A DNA stretch of 64,000 nucleotides, from contig NZ_LQPM01000013.1 of the NCBI RefSeq assembly GCF_002101815.1, positions 62,001-126,000 on the forward strand. Direction: 5' to 3'. The DNA comes from Mycobacterium paraense (GTDB taxonomy: Bacteria > Actinomycetota > Actinomycetes > Mycobacteriales > Mycobacteriaceae). Both the position numbers and the translations under genes were made by a program. The notes beneath the pieces are model-generated. The model was not told the DNA's origin and ran no database searches. It saw only the letters and a list, made by a program, of their open reading frames with translations. Shown piece after piece: positions 17,700 to 26,575 of this stretch. Numbering within the stretch: the stretch's first letter is position 1; each line of letters opens with the position of its first letter.

Positions 17700-17737
17700 G
17701 TGCTGTCTAACTTGACACGTGTCAAGTTAGACAGCAC
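17700..17737. promoter_or_regulatory. 38-bp perfect palindrome, operator of the GMC gene
   Basis: Every base from 17700 to 17718 pairs with its partner from 17719 to 17737. The centre reads CTTGACAC/GTGTCAAG and the outer arms TGCTGTCTAA/TTAGACAGCA. It contains the -35 and spacer of the predicted promoter of the GMC oxidoreductase, so a bound dimer (or two) would block transcription. Length suggests a TetR-type operator. The cognate regulator is not adjacent. Confidence 0.8.
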
Positions 17738-17740
17738 AAT
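17712..17740 (+). promoter_or_regulatory. predicted promoter of the GMC oxidoreductase
   Basis: Perfect -35 TTGACA at 17712-17717, a 17-bp spacer and CACAAT (4 of 6 to TATAAT) at 17735-17740. It gives a short leader before the GTG at 17770. Confidence 0.6.
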
Positions 17741-17769
17741 CTGTGTCCATCGTGGGCAGGAGGCGTCCG

Positions 17770-19311
17770 GTGGCTGCATATGACTTCATCGTGGTCGGAG
17801 CCGGTTCAGCCGGATGTGCGGTGGCGGGACGATTGGCCGCTGAATCCTCATCGACGGTGCTGTTAATCGAAGCCGGTGGTTCGGATCGACGATTGGCAGT
17901 ACGAGCGCCGCTGGCTAGCATCCGACAGTTCGGGACGAAGCTGGACTGGGGTTATGAAACCGATCCAGAGCCCGGCTGCGCCGATCGCAGGATTCCATTG
18001 CACGCCGGTCGCGTGCTCGGCGGTACCAGCGCGATGAACATGATGGTGTGGGTCAAGGGCAGCGATCTCGACTACGACGGCTGGCAGCTGCCCGGCTGGT
18101 CGTGGCAGGACGTGGCGCCGGTGTTCGACCGGATCGAAAAAGGTCCGATGCGAGTTGGTCGAACGCCCTACCCCGACGACCTGTCTGTGCGATTCGTCGC
18201 CGCTGCGCGTGCGGCAGGTGTCCGCGCCGACAACGACGTCAGCGGGCCGGACCTCGAGGGCGCGACGATCGCACCCCTCACGATTCACAACGGTCAGCGC
18301 TGGAGCACACCGCGCGGCTATCTCCGGCCCCGCAGCAATTTGACGATCCTCACCAAGGCCGAGGTCCGCCGGGTGATCGTCCGCAGCGGCCGTGCTGTCG
18401 GCATCGAGTACCTTCGCCGTGGGCGTATCGAGCATGCTTCCGCCGACCAACAGGTCATCGTCAGCGCGGGTGCGTACCGCACGCCGCATCTGTTGCAGCT
18501 GTCGGGCATCGGGCCGGCCGACCACCTGCGCAGCGTCGGGATCACCCCGATCGTCGACAGCCCGCGCGTCGGCCAAGGCCTGACCGACCACCCGCATGCG
18601 TATGCGGTCTGGTCTCTCGCGCCAGGCTATGTCGGGCTGTCGGACGTCACGAACCCGAAGTGGTTGCTGCAGTGGCTATTTGGCCGACGAGGCAAGTTCG
18701 CCAACAGCGTGGTCGAGGCGGTAGCCCATGTCCGGTCGACGGCCGACCTGCCAGCGTGCGATTTTCAGCTGGTCTTTGCGCTCGCGGATGCCACGGCCGA
18801 TCCAAGCGCTGGGAAGCTCGCGCCTGCGTTGTCGATTGGGCACTCGTACTGGACACCCAAGAGCCGTGGCAGTGTCCTCATCCGCTCATCGGATCCCGCG
18901 ACTCCGCCGGCCATCCGAATGAACCTGCTCGCCGATCACGAGGATGTCGAAGCACTCACTTGGGCGGTGCGGCGGAGCCGCGAAATCATGGCCACCGAAC
19001 CGATCGCCTCCGCCATCGAGCGCGAACTTCTGCCGGGCCCGGGTGCGGACATCGAGACGTCGATCAGACAGACCGCAATGACGACATGGCATCCCTCCTG
19101 CACGGTCGCCATGGGCAATCAATCTGACAGTCCCCTCGACGAGAACCTGCGGGTCCGCGGCGTGGACAATCTCCGCGTCGCCGACGCCTCGGCGCTGCCT
19201 CGCATTCCCCGTGCCAACACCAACGCTGCCTCGATCATGATCGGTGAACGCTGCGCAGACTTCCTGCTCGCACAAGCTCCCGCCGGCAAATCATCAGTGG
19301 CACACAACTAA
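17770..19311 (+). CDS. GMC family FAD-dependent oxidoreductase
   Basis: 513 residues from GTG 17770, chosen because AGGAGG lies 6 bases upstream and translation begins MAAYDFIVVGAGSAG. FAD dinucleotide fold GAGSAGCAVAG with E near residue 36, GMC signature 1 (GRVLGGTSAMNMMVW) and signature 2 (SAGAYRTPHLLQLSGIGP). Active-site His in TTWHPSCTVAMG and Asn in ANTNAASIMIG. Such enzymes oxidise alcohols (choline, long-chain or cyclic alcohols). No aldehyde dehydrogenase is adjacent, and the substrate is not readable. It has its own tightly organised promoter/operator. Confidence 0.9.
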   Translation: MAAYDFIVVGAGSAGCAVAGRLAAESSSTVLLIEAGGSDRRLAVRAPLASIRQFGTKLDWGYETDPEPGCADRRIPLHAGRVLGGTSAMNMMVWVKGSDLDYDGWQLPGWSWQDVAPVFDRIEKGPMRVGRTPYPDDLSVRFVAAARAAGVRADNDVSGPDLEGATIAPLTIHNGQRWSTPRGYLRPRSNLTILTKAEVRRVIVRSGRAVGIEYLRRGRIEHASADQQVIVSAGAYRTPHLLQLSGIGPADHLRSVGITPIVDSPRVGQGLTDHPHAYAVWSLAPGYVGLSDVTNPKWLLQWLFGRRGKFANSVVEAVAHVRSTADLPACDFQLVFALADATADPSAGKLAPALSIGHSYWTPKSRGSVLIRSSDPATPPAIRMNLLADHEDVEALTWAVRRSREIMATEPIASAIERELLPGPGADIETSIRQTAMTTWHPSCTVAMGNQSDSPLDENLRVRGVDNLRVADASALPRIPRANTNAASIMIGERCADFLLAQAPAGKSSVAHN

Positions 19312-19438
19312 CCGTCGCGAGCGGTAGATACCCCCACCCCGAACTACGCTTGTCGCGAATGCTGACCCAGACTGATACGACGACAAACCCGCGTCGAGCG
19401 TCGCAGATTTGAAAGTGACACTCTAGGTGTCCGAAAAG

Positions 19439-19511
19439 TGGAGCTAAGGGGACTCGAACCCCTGACCCCCACACTGCCAGTGTGGTGCGCTACCAGCTGC
19501 GCCATAGCCCC
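19439..19511 (-). tRNA. tRNA-Ala (anticodon GGC)
   Basis: The minus strand from 19511 folds as a cloverleaf: acceptor GGGGCTA pairs with TAGCTCC (one G-U), D arm GCGCAGCTGGTAGCGC, anticodon stem CCACA/TGTGG around loop CTGGCAG (anticodon GGC), and T arm with GGTTCGAGTCC. The discriminator is A; CCA is not encoded. It lies between the convergent GMC and pgmA genes. The 127 bases 19312-19438 contain nothing else I can identify. Confidence 0.97.
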
Positions 19512-19572
19512 AAGTCGTGCCAATCGAAGCTACACCACTGGCAACAGGCGTTCAAAGCCGCTGGTCAGCCGG

Positions 19573-21201
19573 TTACCCGATGACCGAATTCACCACCTCG
19601 CGCGCGGCCTTCTGCACCTCGGCCAGGTGCTCGGGGCCGTTGAACGACTCCGCGTAGATCTTGTACACGTCCTCGGTGCCCGAGGGCCGGGCGGCGAACC
19701 ACGCGTTGGCCGTCGTCACCTTCAGCCCGCCCAGCGGTGCGCCGTTGCCGGGCGCGGCGGTCAGTTTCGCGGTGATTGGCTCCCCGGCCACCTCGGTGGC
19801 GGTCACCTGCTCGGCCGACAGCTTGGCCAGCCGCGCCTTCTGCTCGCGGTCGGCCGGCGCGTCGACCCGCGCGTAGAACGGCGTGCCGTACCGGGAGGTC
19901 AGCTCCTGATAGCGCTGCGACGGGCTCAGACCGGTGACGGCCAGGATCTCGGAAGCCAGCAGCGCCAGGATGATGCCGTCCTTGTCGGTGGTCCACACCG
20001 ACCCGTCGCGCCGCAGGAACGACGCCCCGGCTGACTCCTCGCCGCCGAAGCCGATCGTGCCGCCGATCAGGCCGTCGACGAACCACTTGAACCCGACCGG
20101 CACCTCGACCAGCTTGCGCCCGATGCCGGCGACCACGCGGTCGATGATCGACGAGCTGACCGCCGTCTTGCCCACGGCGATCCCGTCCGGCCAGGACGGG
20201 CGGTGGGTGTAGAGGTAGTCGATGGCCACCGCCAGATAGTGGTTCGGATTCAGCAGCCCCGCATCGGGGGTGACGATGCCGTGCCGGTCGGAGTCGGCGT
20301 CGTTGCCGGTGGCGATCTGGTAGCGGTCGCGGTTGGCAATGAGCCCAGCCATCGCGTCCGGTGAGCTGCAGTCCATCCGGATCTTGCCGTCGTGGTCGAG
20401 CGTCATGAACCGCCACGTCGCGTCGACCAGCGGGTTGACCACGGTCAGGTCCAACCCGTGCCGCTGCGCGATCTCGCCCCAGTAGTCCACGCTGGCGCCC
20501 CCGAGCGGGTCGGCGCCGATGCGCACCCCCGCCGCGCGGATCGCGTCGACGTCGACCACGTTGGGCAGATCGTCGACGTAGGTGCCGAGGTAGTCGTAGC
20601 GCTGGACGGCGTCCAGCGCGCGGGCCAGCGGCACCCGCTTAACGCCCGACCCACCGCCCAGAATCTCGTTGGCGCGCTTGGCGATTGCGTTGGTCGCGTC
20701 GGTGTCCGCGGGGCCGCCGTTGGGCGGGTTGTACTTGAAGCCGCCGTCGGACGGCGGGTTGTGCGACGGCGTGACGACGATCCCATCGGCCAGCGCCTCG
20801 GTGCGGCCGCGGTTGTAGGTCAGGATGGCGTGGCTGACCGCCGGCGTCGGGGTGTAGCGGTCGCGCGAGTCGATCATCGTCACAACGTCGTTGGCGGCCA
20901 GCACCTCCAGCGCCGACACCCACGCCGGCTCGGAAAGGCCATGGGTGTCCCGGCCGATGAACAGCGGCCCGGTGGTGCCGTGGGCGGCGCGGTACTCGAC
21001 GATCGCCTGGGTGATCGCCAGGATGTGCGCCTCGTTGAACGCTCCGTTCAGCGCCGACCCGCGGTGACCCGACGTGCCGAACGCGACCTGCTGGGCGACG
21101 TCCTCCGGATCGGGCTCGATCGAGTAATACGCGGTGACCAGGTGGGGCAGATCGACCAGGTCTTCGGGCTGGGCCGGCTGACCGGCGCGCGGGTGGGCCA
21201 T
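19573..21201 (-). CDS. pgmA: phosphoglucomutase, alpha-D-glucose phosphate-specific
   Basis: 542 residues from ATG 21201, typical of the Pgm/PgmA family, interconverting glucose-1-phosphate and glucose-6-phosphate for glycogen, trehalose and cell-wall sugar supply. Substrate-entry motif FGTSGHRGS, active-site phosphoserine loop [11 protein letters not shown] (about residue 146), Mg-binding DADSDRHG (about 306), sugar-binding GFGGEESAG and phosphate-binding ARPSGTED near the C-terminus are all intact. The longer upstream open frame is a read-through artefact. Divergent from the crcB pair, as in M. tuberculosis Rv3068c-Rv3070. Confidence 0.96.
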   Translation of the reverse strand: MAHPRAGQPAQPEDLVDLPHLVTAYYSIEPDPEDVAQQVAFGTSGHRGSALNGAFNEAHILAITQAIVEYRAAHGTTGPLFIGRDTHGLSEPAWVSALEVLAANDVVTMIDSRDRYTPTPAVSHAILTYNRGRTEALADGIVVTPSHNPPSDGGFKYNPPNGGPADTDATNAIAKRANEILGGGSGVKRVPLARALDAVQRYDYLGTYVDDLPNVVDVDAIRAAGVRIGADPLGGASVDYWGEIAQRHGLDLTVVNPLVDATWRFMTLDHDGKIRMDCSSPDAMAGLIANRDRYQIATGNDADSDRHGIVTPDAGLLNPNHYLAVAIDYLYTHRPSWPDGIAVGKTAVSSSIIDRVVAGIGRKLVEVPVGFKWFVDGLIGGTIGFGGEESAGASFLRRDGSVWTTDKDGIILALLASEILAVTGLSPSQRYQELTSRYGTPFYARVDAPADREQKARLAKLSAEQVTATEVAGEPITAKLTAAPGNGAPLGGLKVTTANAWFAARPSGTEDVYKIYAESFNGPEHLAEVQKAAREVVNSVIG

Positions 21202-21306
21202 GGTTATCAATTCTGCCCGTGCCCCAGCTCGCTGACTTGTCAGGTACTTTTCTGACGTCCCGGGTTCACCCAGCTGTAAGTCCCGGCGAAGGGGAAGGGA
21301 ACAGGC

Positions 21307-21702
21307 GTGGCACACGACTATCGCGAGCTGGCCGCGGTTTTCGTCGGCGGGGCGCTCGGCACCCTGGCCCGCGCGGCATTGAGCAGCGTCGTCATGCGCG
21401 AACCGGCGGGCTGGCCGTGGGCGACGTTCATCGTCAACATCGTCGGCGCGTTTTTGGTCGGCTACTTCACCACGCGTCTGCTGGAGCGGCTGCCGCTGTC
21501 GAGCTACCGGCGCCCGCTGCTCGGCACCGGGCTCTGCGGCGGGTTGACCACCTTCTCCACGATGCAGGTCGAAACCGTGACCATGATCCGGCACGGCCAG
21601 TGGGCCACGGCCGTGGGCTACACCACCAGCAGCATCGTGCTGGGCTTGCTGGCCGTGCACCTGGCCACCGCCCTGGTTCGCCGAGTGCGAGTGCGCCGAT
21701 GA
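21307..21702 (+). CDS. crcB: CrcB/Fluc fluoride channel subunit 1
   Basis: 131 residues, GTG start with GGGAAGGGAA upstream. Four membrane helices; signature [10 protein letters not shown] in helix 1, [17 protein letters not shown] in helix 2, and [12 protein letters not shown] around residue 77, which holds the pore Phe/Thr/Ser set. Fluc channels are dual-topology dimers that expel F-. The stop overlaps the second crcB in an ATGA, so the pair likely forms an obligate heterodimer. I looked for a fluoride riboswitch in 21202-21306 and did not find one. Confidence 0.92.
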   Translation: MAHDYRELAAVFVGGALGTLARAALSSVVMREPAGWPWATFIVNIVGAFLVGYFTTRLLERLPLSSYRRPLLGTGLCGGLTTFSTMQVETVTMIRHGQWATAVGYTTSSIVLGLLAVHLATALVRRVRVRR

Positions 21703-22064
21703 CGGCGATCCTGCTGTGGGCCGGCGTGGCCGTGATCGGCGGCTTCGGGTCGGTGATGCGCTTCGTGATCGACGGTGCGGTGGCCCGCCGGGCGGCGCGG
21801 GCCTTCCCGTTCGGAACGCTCGCGGTGAACATCAGCGGCGCCGTGCTGCTGGGTTTCCTCGGCGGCCTGGTGTTGAGCAGGGACGCGGCGCTGCTGGCGG
21901 GGACGGCGTTCGTCGGCGCCTACACCACCTTCTCCACCTGGATGCTGGAAACCCAGCGCCTCGGCGAGGAGCGCCAGACGTGGACGGCGCTGGCCAACAT
22001 CGTCGTCAGCGTCGCGCTCGGCATAGCCGCCGCGACGCTCGGACAATGGCTCGCGCAGCGGTGA
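21699..22064 (+). CDS. crcB: CrcB/Fluc fluoride channel subunit 2
   Basis: 121 residues. Same four-helix plan: [32 protein letters not shown], and [16 protein letters not shown] as the pore signature. It has the opposite charge bias in its loops from subunit 1 in places, as expected of paired antiparallel subunits, though I did not quantify this. It ends directly at the convergent acyltransferase stop with no spacer. Confidence 0.92.
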   Translation: MTAILLWAGVAVIGGFGSVMRFVIDGAVARRAARAFPFGTLAVNISGAVLLGFLGGLVLSRDAALLAGTAFVGAYTTFSTWMLETQRLGEERQTWTALANIVVSVALGIAAATLGQWLAQR

Positions 22065-22694
22065 TCAGGCCTCGCGGAGCTTCGGCACGTCGCCGGGCGT
22101 ACGCGGCAGCGCGTACAACGCCATCCGCCGGTTCGACATGTCGTGCTCGCCGAGAAACGCGCAGCCGGCGCGCTCGCAGAATCGCCGCGCCGTCTTGTTG
22201 CGGTAGTCGGGATCGAACATGATCCGGCGGCAGTGCGGTTCCTGACCCAGCACGCTTGCCACGAAGTGTGGCAACACGTAGCCGGCGATTCCCTGGTTGA
22301 CTAAACCTTCGTTGGCGATGGCGGCGTGGATGCCCAAGTCGTACGGGTCAGCCTCGTATCGGGTGGCGATGGAATCCTTTGCGGCCCTGTACAATTCGAT
22401 GTAGGCGTGGTCTTCGCCGTTCAGGCTGGCGAAGAACGGTCGCGAATAGTCGCCGTCGAGTTGCGCGCGCAGGTGCCGACGCCAGCGCTCGGCCGGCCAG
22501 ACCGACTCCCACGCCTCGGCGAGGGCGGGCCGGCTCATCCACTCGGCGACCATTTCCGCGTCCGCGTCCGGGTCTGCGAGCCGGAAGGCGTACGGGGCGG
22601 GGACCTCGGCGACGCCGGGCGGCGGCGGCACACTGCGCACCTCGTCACTGATGTCGGTCAGTTCCCGCGGCAGGATCACTTCGGCTTCGCTCAT
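22065..22694 (-). CDS. GNAT-fold acyltransferase, MbtK/Rv1347c-like
   Basis: 209 residues from ATG 22694. Strongly reminiscent of MbtK (Rv1347c), the lysine N6-acyltransferase of mycobactin synthesis, and of IucB/AlcB-type enzymes: AEWMSRPALAEAWE, WRRHLRAQLDGDYSRP, YIELYRAAKD, DPYDLGIHAAI, CRRIMFDPDYRNKTARR and FLGEHDMSNRRMALY. The RIMFDPDYRN strand-helix is the acyl-CoA site. No siderophore genes are adjacent, so this is either a displaced mbtK or a paralogue with another amine acceptor. It follows the LLM gene by 14 bases and is probably cotranscribed. Confidence 0.85.
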   Translation of the reverse strand: MSEAEVILPRELTDISDEVRSVPPPPGVAEVPAPYAFRLADPDADAEMVAEWMSRPALAEAWESVWPAERWRRHLRAQLDGDYSRPFFASLNGEDHAYIELYRAAKDSIATRYEADPYDLGIHAAIANEGLVNQGIAGYVLPHFVASVLGQEPHCRRIMFDPDYRNKTARRFCERAGCAFLGEHDMSNRRMALYALPRTPGDVPKLREA

Positions 22695-22708
22695 ATCAAA
22701 CCGGCAGC

Positions 22709-23581
22709 CTACCGAGCCGCCCCCATCCACTTGTCGGCCAGCGCGGACACCCAGTCTTCGGCGGCCCGGGGGCGGTCCGGTGGGGCCGCCACCAGGACCA
22801 GTTCATCGACACCGCACTCGGCCAGGGCTCTGATATCGGCGATACCGGGATTGCGCAGCGCCACGGACACCCGCAGCCCAGCCCGGTCACGCCCGGACTC
22901 GGCACACAGCTGGTCGAGCCTGCCTAACCTGTCGCGCACGGCGGCCGGCCCGTTCAGGTTGAACCCGTACCAGCCGTCGCCCCATGCCACCACCCGCCGC
23001 AGCGCGGCGTCGCTGTTGCCCCCGAGCACGATGGGGATGCGACGATCGCGCAGCGGCTTGGGGTTGACGCGGATCGCATCGAAGGCGACGAAATGCCCGT
23101 CGAAGGAGGCAACGTCGTCGCGCCACAACGCGCGTATCGCCGCCACGTATTCGGCGGTGCGTGCCCCCCGTCGCTCGAACGGCACCCCGAGCGCGGCGAA
23201 TTCCTCCCTAGACCACCCGACGCCCACGCCGAGCGTCAGGCGCCCGCCGCTCAACCGATCCAGGCTCGCAGCCTGCTTGGCCACCACCACCGGGTTGTGC
23301 TCGGGGAGCAGAAGCACGCCCGTCGCGACGCCGATCCGGGACGACGCGGCGGCGGCGAAGCTGAGCGCGATCATCGGGTCGAGCCAATCCGCTTGCGCCG
23401 GAACGGCTATGACGCCGTCGTCCGAATACGGGTAGCGCGACGCGGGTCGATCCACCATGACCACGTGCTCACCCGCCCAGAGGGTGGCGAAGCCGCAGGC
23501 ATCTGCGCTCGATGCGACGGCGTCGATCACGGCCCGGTCAGCACCGGCCCCAATTCCCAACGCGTGCAATCCGAGGCGCAC
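22709..23581 (-). CDS. LLM-class F420-dependent oxidoreductase
   Basis: 290 residues, GTG start. TIM-barrel luciferase-like family: TLWAGEHVVM near residue 35, RIGVATGVLLLPEHNPVVVAKQAASLDRLSGGRLTLGVGVGW (quoted in parts: LSGGRLTLGVGVGW at about 115) and IPIVLGGNSDAALRR, the F420-phosphate-binding region. Order and neighbours correspond to Rv3072c. It sits 21 bases after the DUF488 gene and 14 before the acyltransferase gene. Substrate unknown. Confidence 0.88.
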   Translation of the reverse strand: MRLGLHALGIGAGADRAVIDAVASSADACGFATLWAGEHVVMVDRPASRYPYSDDGVIAVPAQADWLDPMIALSFAAAASSRIGVATGVLLLPEHNPVVVAKQAASLDRLSGGRLTLGVGVGWSREEFAALGVPFERRGARTAEYVAAIRALWRDDVASFDGHFVAFDAIRVNPKPLRDRRIPIVLGGNSDAALRRVVAWGDGWYGFNLNGPAAVRDRLGRLDQLCAESGRDRAGLRVSVALRNPGIADIRALAECGVDELVLVAAPPDRPRAAEDWVSALADKWMGAAR

Positions 23582-23602
23582 GGCAGAATAGTCTCACGGC
23601 GA

Positions 23603-23965
23603 TCAGCGGTTTTTAAGAAGCTTCGCCAGCACGGCCGCGTGACTCCCGTCTACTTCGCGGGTGGCCGTCACCAGGGTGACGACACCGCGCCGGGCCAGCT
23701 TGCGCAGCTCCGCGAGCGCCGGGCTGTCGTGCAGCTCCTCGGCGTAGCGCGCCGCGAACTGATCGAACTTTTCCGGGTCGTGTTGATACCACTCGCGGAG
23801 CTCCTTCGACGGCGCGACGTCCTTGCACCACGTGCCCACCCGCGGGTCGTCCTTGCGGAATCCCCGCGGCCAGATGCGGTCCACCAGCACGCGCTGACCG
23901 TCGTCGGGGCCGACGTCGTCGTACACGCGCGCCACCCGGATGCTCACATTGGCCAGCGTAACCAC
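23603..23965 (-). CDS. DUF488 family protein
   Basis: 120 residues. Compact DUF488 signature: VYDDVGPDDGQRVLVDRIWPRG, WCKDVAPSKELREWY, HDPEKFDQFAARY and VTLVTATRE. Function in the family is unclear. GTG 23965 is used; GTG 23947 (SIRVARVYDD) is an alternative. It heads the three-gene operon DUF488-LLM-acyltransferase. Its promoter region is now occupied by the left end of the insertion sequence starting about 10 bases upstream, so its expression may be altered. Confidence 0.82.
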   Translation of the reverse strand: MVTLANVSIRVARVYDDVGPDDGQRVLVDRIWPRGFRKDDPRVGTWCKDVAPSKELREWYQHDPEKFDQFAARYAEELHDSPALAELRKLARRGVVTLVTATREVDGSHAAVLAKLLKNR

Positions 23966-23974
23966 GGCTGTCGG

Positions 23975-24021
23975 CCTGTTGCCTCACGTCAAGATGCGCG
24001 CGAAGGGTGGCTTGTTGCCTC
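23975..24021 (+). repeat. left terminal inverted repeat with doubled motif
   Basis: Outer motif GTTGCCTC at 23978, ATGCGCGCG at 23994 and GGGTG at 24005, then a second GTTGCCTCAC at 24014 with a further GC-alternating tract. It overlaps the 3' end of the transposase gene. The doubled arrangement suggests two transposase-binding sites per end. Confidence 0.65.
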
Positions 24022-25248
24022 ACGTGCGCGTGCGCGCTTGGTGATGGGAGCCGGGGTGCCGGCTGGGGCTTTGCTGGTGGCCAGGGCGAAGAGCTGGGCG
24101 GTCAACGCCTGGATCTGGCGTTGGGTGGCGGCCGGGTTGATCAGCGAGTGGGTCCGCTTGAGCGCAACGATGCGTTCCACGGCCATGCTCGGGTGATTGA
24201 TCGCGCGGTGAAACGGGGTCCTGGCCTGGTCGTGTTTGCGGGACACCTTGGCTCCTGTGCGGAGTTTGGAGATCAGTTTCTGCTGGGGGTGGAAGTAGTT
24301 GGTCAGCTTCGACTGCAGGTGCCAGATTTCGTTGAGTAGCAACAGCTCTGATGCGGTGTCGTAGCGGTGGTAGCCGACCACTGTGCGTACCACGGCCCAG
24401 TTTTTCTGCTCGACGTGGCAGCCGTCATTCTTGTTGCCCGGCCGTGACCGGGTGAAAGTGATGCGGCGGTTTTGACACCATGCCAGCAGGTCATCGTTGA
24501 TGAATTCCGAGCCGTTGTCGCAGTCCACGCCGACGATCGGGAACGGTATCGCGGCGGCGATGTGATTGAGGTTGGCCAGTACGTGTTTGGCCGCCCTGTC
24601 GGGCAGTGAGCGGCTCTCGGTCCAGCCGGTGGCGATGTCGGTGACCGTCAGGGTGAAGGCATGGCCTCCACCGCGGATGCCGCTGTCGTGAAAGACCGTG
24701 TCGATCTCGACGAAGCCGGGCACAGCGTCGTCCCATTCGGCCCAGGTACGCACCGGGATCTGGCTTTTGAGCAGCGAGCCCGGCTTTGTCCCGACACGTC
24801 CCCGAAGCTGGTATTTGGCGCGCTCACCGGCCAGGCGGCGATCAATGGTGGCTGCCGACATCGACACCAACAGCGCCGCGGTGCCCTCATCGATGGCCAG
24901 TTCTCCGAAACGACGCAGCACGGCCACCAGCTCACCCAGCATCGGCGCGAGCCGTTTGCCGGCAGGCATGCCCAGCACGGTCCAGCAGATCGTCAGTGCC
25001 GCGATGACCTCAGGCCCGTACGTCACGGGCCGGGCACTGCGCGGGGTGACGATCCTGGGCTGCAGCGCCGCTTTGAGCGCCTTACGAGCATGGTTTCGGT
25101 GCCAGCCGGTGTTGGCGCACAACTCATCGAGGATCCGACTCTTTCCGCGCTTACTCGCCAGCTGGTAGCGGGTCGCGGCCGTCTCGGTGATTGCCCTGCG
25201 CTCTGCCAACGTCAACCCCATCCACTGGGCGTACGCGCGCATTTTCAA
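23989..25248 (-). CDS. integrase-type (rve) transposase
   Basis: 419 residues. The N-terminal helical region ([20 protein letters not shown], then [22 protein letters not shown]) fits a DNA-binding HTH. An rve/RNase H catalytic core follows, with Asp in [10 protein letters not shown] (about residue 180), Asp in [11 protein letters not shown] (about 242) and Glu in CHVEQKNW (about 280). The C-terminal basic region probably binds DNA. All three acidic residues are present, so the protein may be active. No frameshift is seen. Confidence 0.88.
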   Translation of the reverse strand: MKMRAYAQWMGLTLAERRAITETAATRYQLASKRGKSRILDELCANTGWHRNHARKALKAALQPRIVTPRSARPVTYGPEVIAALTICWTVLGMPAGKRLAPMLGELVAVLRRFGELAIDEGTAALLVSMSAATIDRRLAGERAKYQLRGRVGTKPGSLLKSQIPVRTWAEWDDAVPGFVEIDTVFHDSGIRGGGHAFTLTVTDIATGWTESRSLPDRAAKHVLANLNHIAAAIPFPIVGVDCDNGSEFINDDLLAWCQNRRITFTRSRPGNKNDGCHVEQKNWAVVRTVVGYHRYDTASELLLLNEIWHLQSKLTNYFHPQQKLISKLRTGAKVSRKHDQARTPFHRAINHPSMAVERIVALKRTHSLINPAATQRQIQALTAQLFALATSKAPAGTPAPITKRARAREATSHPSRAS

Positions 25249-25249
25249 T

Positions 25250-25296
25250 GAGGCAACGAATCACCCTTTCGCGCGCATTTCTGACGAGTCAACGCG
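25250..25296 (-). repeat. right terminal inverted repeat with doubled motif
   Basis: Read on the minus strand from 25293: GTTGACTC, ATGCGCGCGAA, GGGTG, then GTTGCCTCA at 25257 and ATGCGCGCG. This matches the left end with a few substitutions and 1-2 base indels. Confidence 0.65.
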
Positions 25297-25311
25297 GTCG
25301 GAGGGACCGGC

Positions 25312-25332
25312 TATACTCGAACACATGTTCGA
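25312..25332 (+). promoter_or_regulatory. SOS box and -10 at the 13E12-type gene start
   Basis: TCGAAC-ACAT-GTTCGA at 25317-25332 is an exact match to the mycobacterial LexA box TCGAAC-N4-GTTCGA. The gene's ATG (25325) lies inside its second half. TATACT at 25312-25317 is a good -10 whose expected start point falls at or next to that ATG, so the mRNA is probably leaderless and LexA would sit directly on the start site. Confidence 0.85.
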
Positions 25333-26575
25333 TGATGAGCAATCAGCGCTGGTAGAGCGCATTGCCGAGCTGGAAAGGGTCAAGTCGGCGGCGGCGGCGG
25401 ACCAGGCCCGGCTGGCGGTCGCGCTGGACGAGGCGCGGCGCACCGCCGAGGCTGCCGCCGGCGTCCCGGCGGCGCAACGCGGACGGGGCGTGGCGAGCGA
25501 GGTCGCGCTGGCGCGGCGGGATTCGCCGGCCCGGGGTGGGCGGCACCTGGGCTTCGCCAAGGCGCTGGTGTACGAGATGCCGCACACGCTGGCCGCGCTG
25601 GACTGTGGGGCGCTCTCGGAGTGGCGCGCCACGTTGATCGTGCGCGAGAGCGCATGCCTGGACGTCGAGGACCGCCGGAAACTGGACGCTGAGATGTGCG
25701 CCGACCCCGCCGGCCTGGACGGGATGGGCGACAGGCGGGTGGCCGCGGCGGCCAAGGCGATCGCCTACCGGCTGGACCCGCAGGCCGTGGTCGACCGGGC
25801 GGCCAAGGCCGAAAACGAGCGCACGGTCACCATCCGGCCCGCGCCCGACACGATGACGTATGTGACCGCGTTGTTGCCTGTCGCCCAAGGGGTTTCGGTG
25901 TATGCGGCGCTACGCCGCGAGGCCGACACCCGTGGTGACGGTCGCTCCCGCGGGCAGGTCATGGCCGACACCCTCGTCGAACGGGTCACCGGCCGAGACG
26001 CGGCCGTGCCGACACCCATCGCGGTCAACCTGGTGCTCACCGACGAAACGCTGCTGGGCGGTGCCGACGCGCCGGCCGACATCGCCGGCTATGGGCCGAT
26101 TCCGGCGGCCGTCGCGCGCGGGCTGGTGGCCGGCGCGGTCGGCGACCGGCGGTCCCGGGCGACGCTGCGCAGGCTCTACGCCCACCCGGCGGCCGGGGCG
26201 CTGGTGGCCATGGAGTCGCGGGCGCGGCTGTTCCCGCGCGGGCTGGCCCGCTTCATCGAGCTGCGCGATCAACGGTGCCGAACCCCCTACTGCGACGCGC
26301 CGATCCGGCACAACGACCACGCGCAGCCGTGGGCCGGCGGCGGGCCCACCACGGCGGACAACGGCCTGGGCTGCTGCGAGCTCTGCAACTACGCGAAGGA
26401 AGCCGCGGGCTGGCGGGTCCGCACGCAGAACGACGAAAACCACACGCACACAGCGGAATTCACCACGCCGACCGGACACACGTACCGGTCGGCGGCCCCG
26501 CCCCGCGCGCCCGCCATCACGGTCAGCGAGGTCGCATTACGAATCGGCGTCACGCTGGCTCGACACGCCGCTTAG
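25325..26575 (+). CDS. 13E12-type DUF222/HNH endonuclease domain protein
   Basis: 416 residues from ATG 25325, chosen because of the SOS box/-10 arrangement; an upstream extension to 25187 runs through the IS end and is rejected. The N-terminal coiled coil ([12 protein letters not shown]) leads into a DUF222 domain (about residues 30-270). The C-terminal HNH fold has [19 protein letters not shown] with a [13 protein letters not shown] segment and LCNYAKEA. The HNH motif is complete, with the zinc-type Cys pairs. Relatives form the REP13E12 family, several of which are DNA-damage inducible. The position corresponds to Rv3074. It overlaps the convergent DsbA-like gene by 39 bases. Confidence 0.9.
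   Translation: MFDDEQSALVERIAELERVKSAAAADQARLAVALDEARRTAEAAAGVPAAQRGRGVASEVALARRDSPARGGRHLGFAKALVYEMPHTLAALDCGALSEWRATLIVRESACLDVEDRRKLDAEMCADPAGLDGMGDRRVAAAAKAIAYRLDPQAVVDRAAKAENERTVTIRPAPDTMTYVTALLPVAQGVSVYAALRREADTRGDGRSRGQVMADTLVERVTGRDAAVPTPIAVNLVLTDETLLGGADAPADIAGYGPIPAAVARGLVAGAVGDRRSRATLRRLYAHPAAGALVAMESRARLFPRGLARFIELRDQRCRTPYCDAPIRHNDHAQPWAGGGPTTADNGLGCCELCNYAKEAAGWRVRTQNDENHTHTAEFTTPTGHTYRSAAPPRAPAITVSEVALRIGVTLARHAA

Larger units (their letters stand above)
23975..25296 (-). mobile_element. insertion sequence with DDE (rve) transposase, ~1.32 kb
   Basis: One transposase gene is flanked by imperfect terminal inverted repeats. Both ends carry GTTG(C/A)CTC followed by ATGCGCGCGAA and GGGTG, and a second GTTGCCTCA inside. 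The bases GTCGG at 23970-23974 and 25297-25301 look like a 5-bp target duplication. The element splits the otherwise Rv3073c-Rv3074-like gene order, so it inserted after that arrangement was set. Exact ends are uncertain by a few bases, and I cannot assign the IS family with confidence. Confidence 0.75.

Noticed and set aside
21202..21306. Fluoride riboswitch before the crcB pair
   Set aside because: No crcB-motif core (GGUGAUGG-like opening or the conserved pseudoknot strands) could be read in this space.
19573..21660. 695-residue phosphoglucomutase
   Set aside because: The added N-terminus is antisense to crcB and has no homology features; ATG 21201 fits the family.
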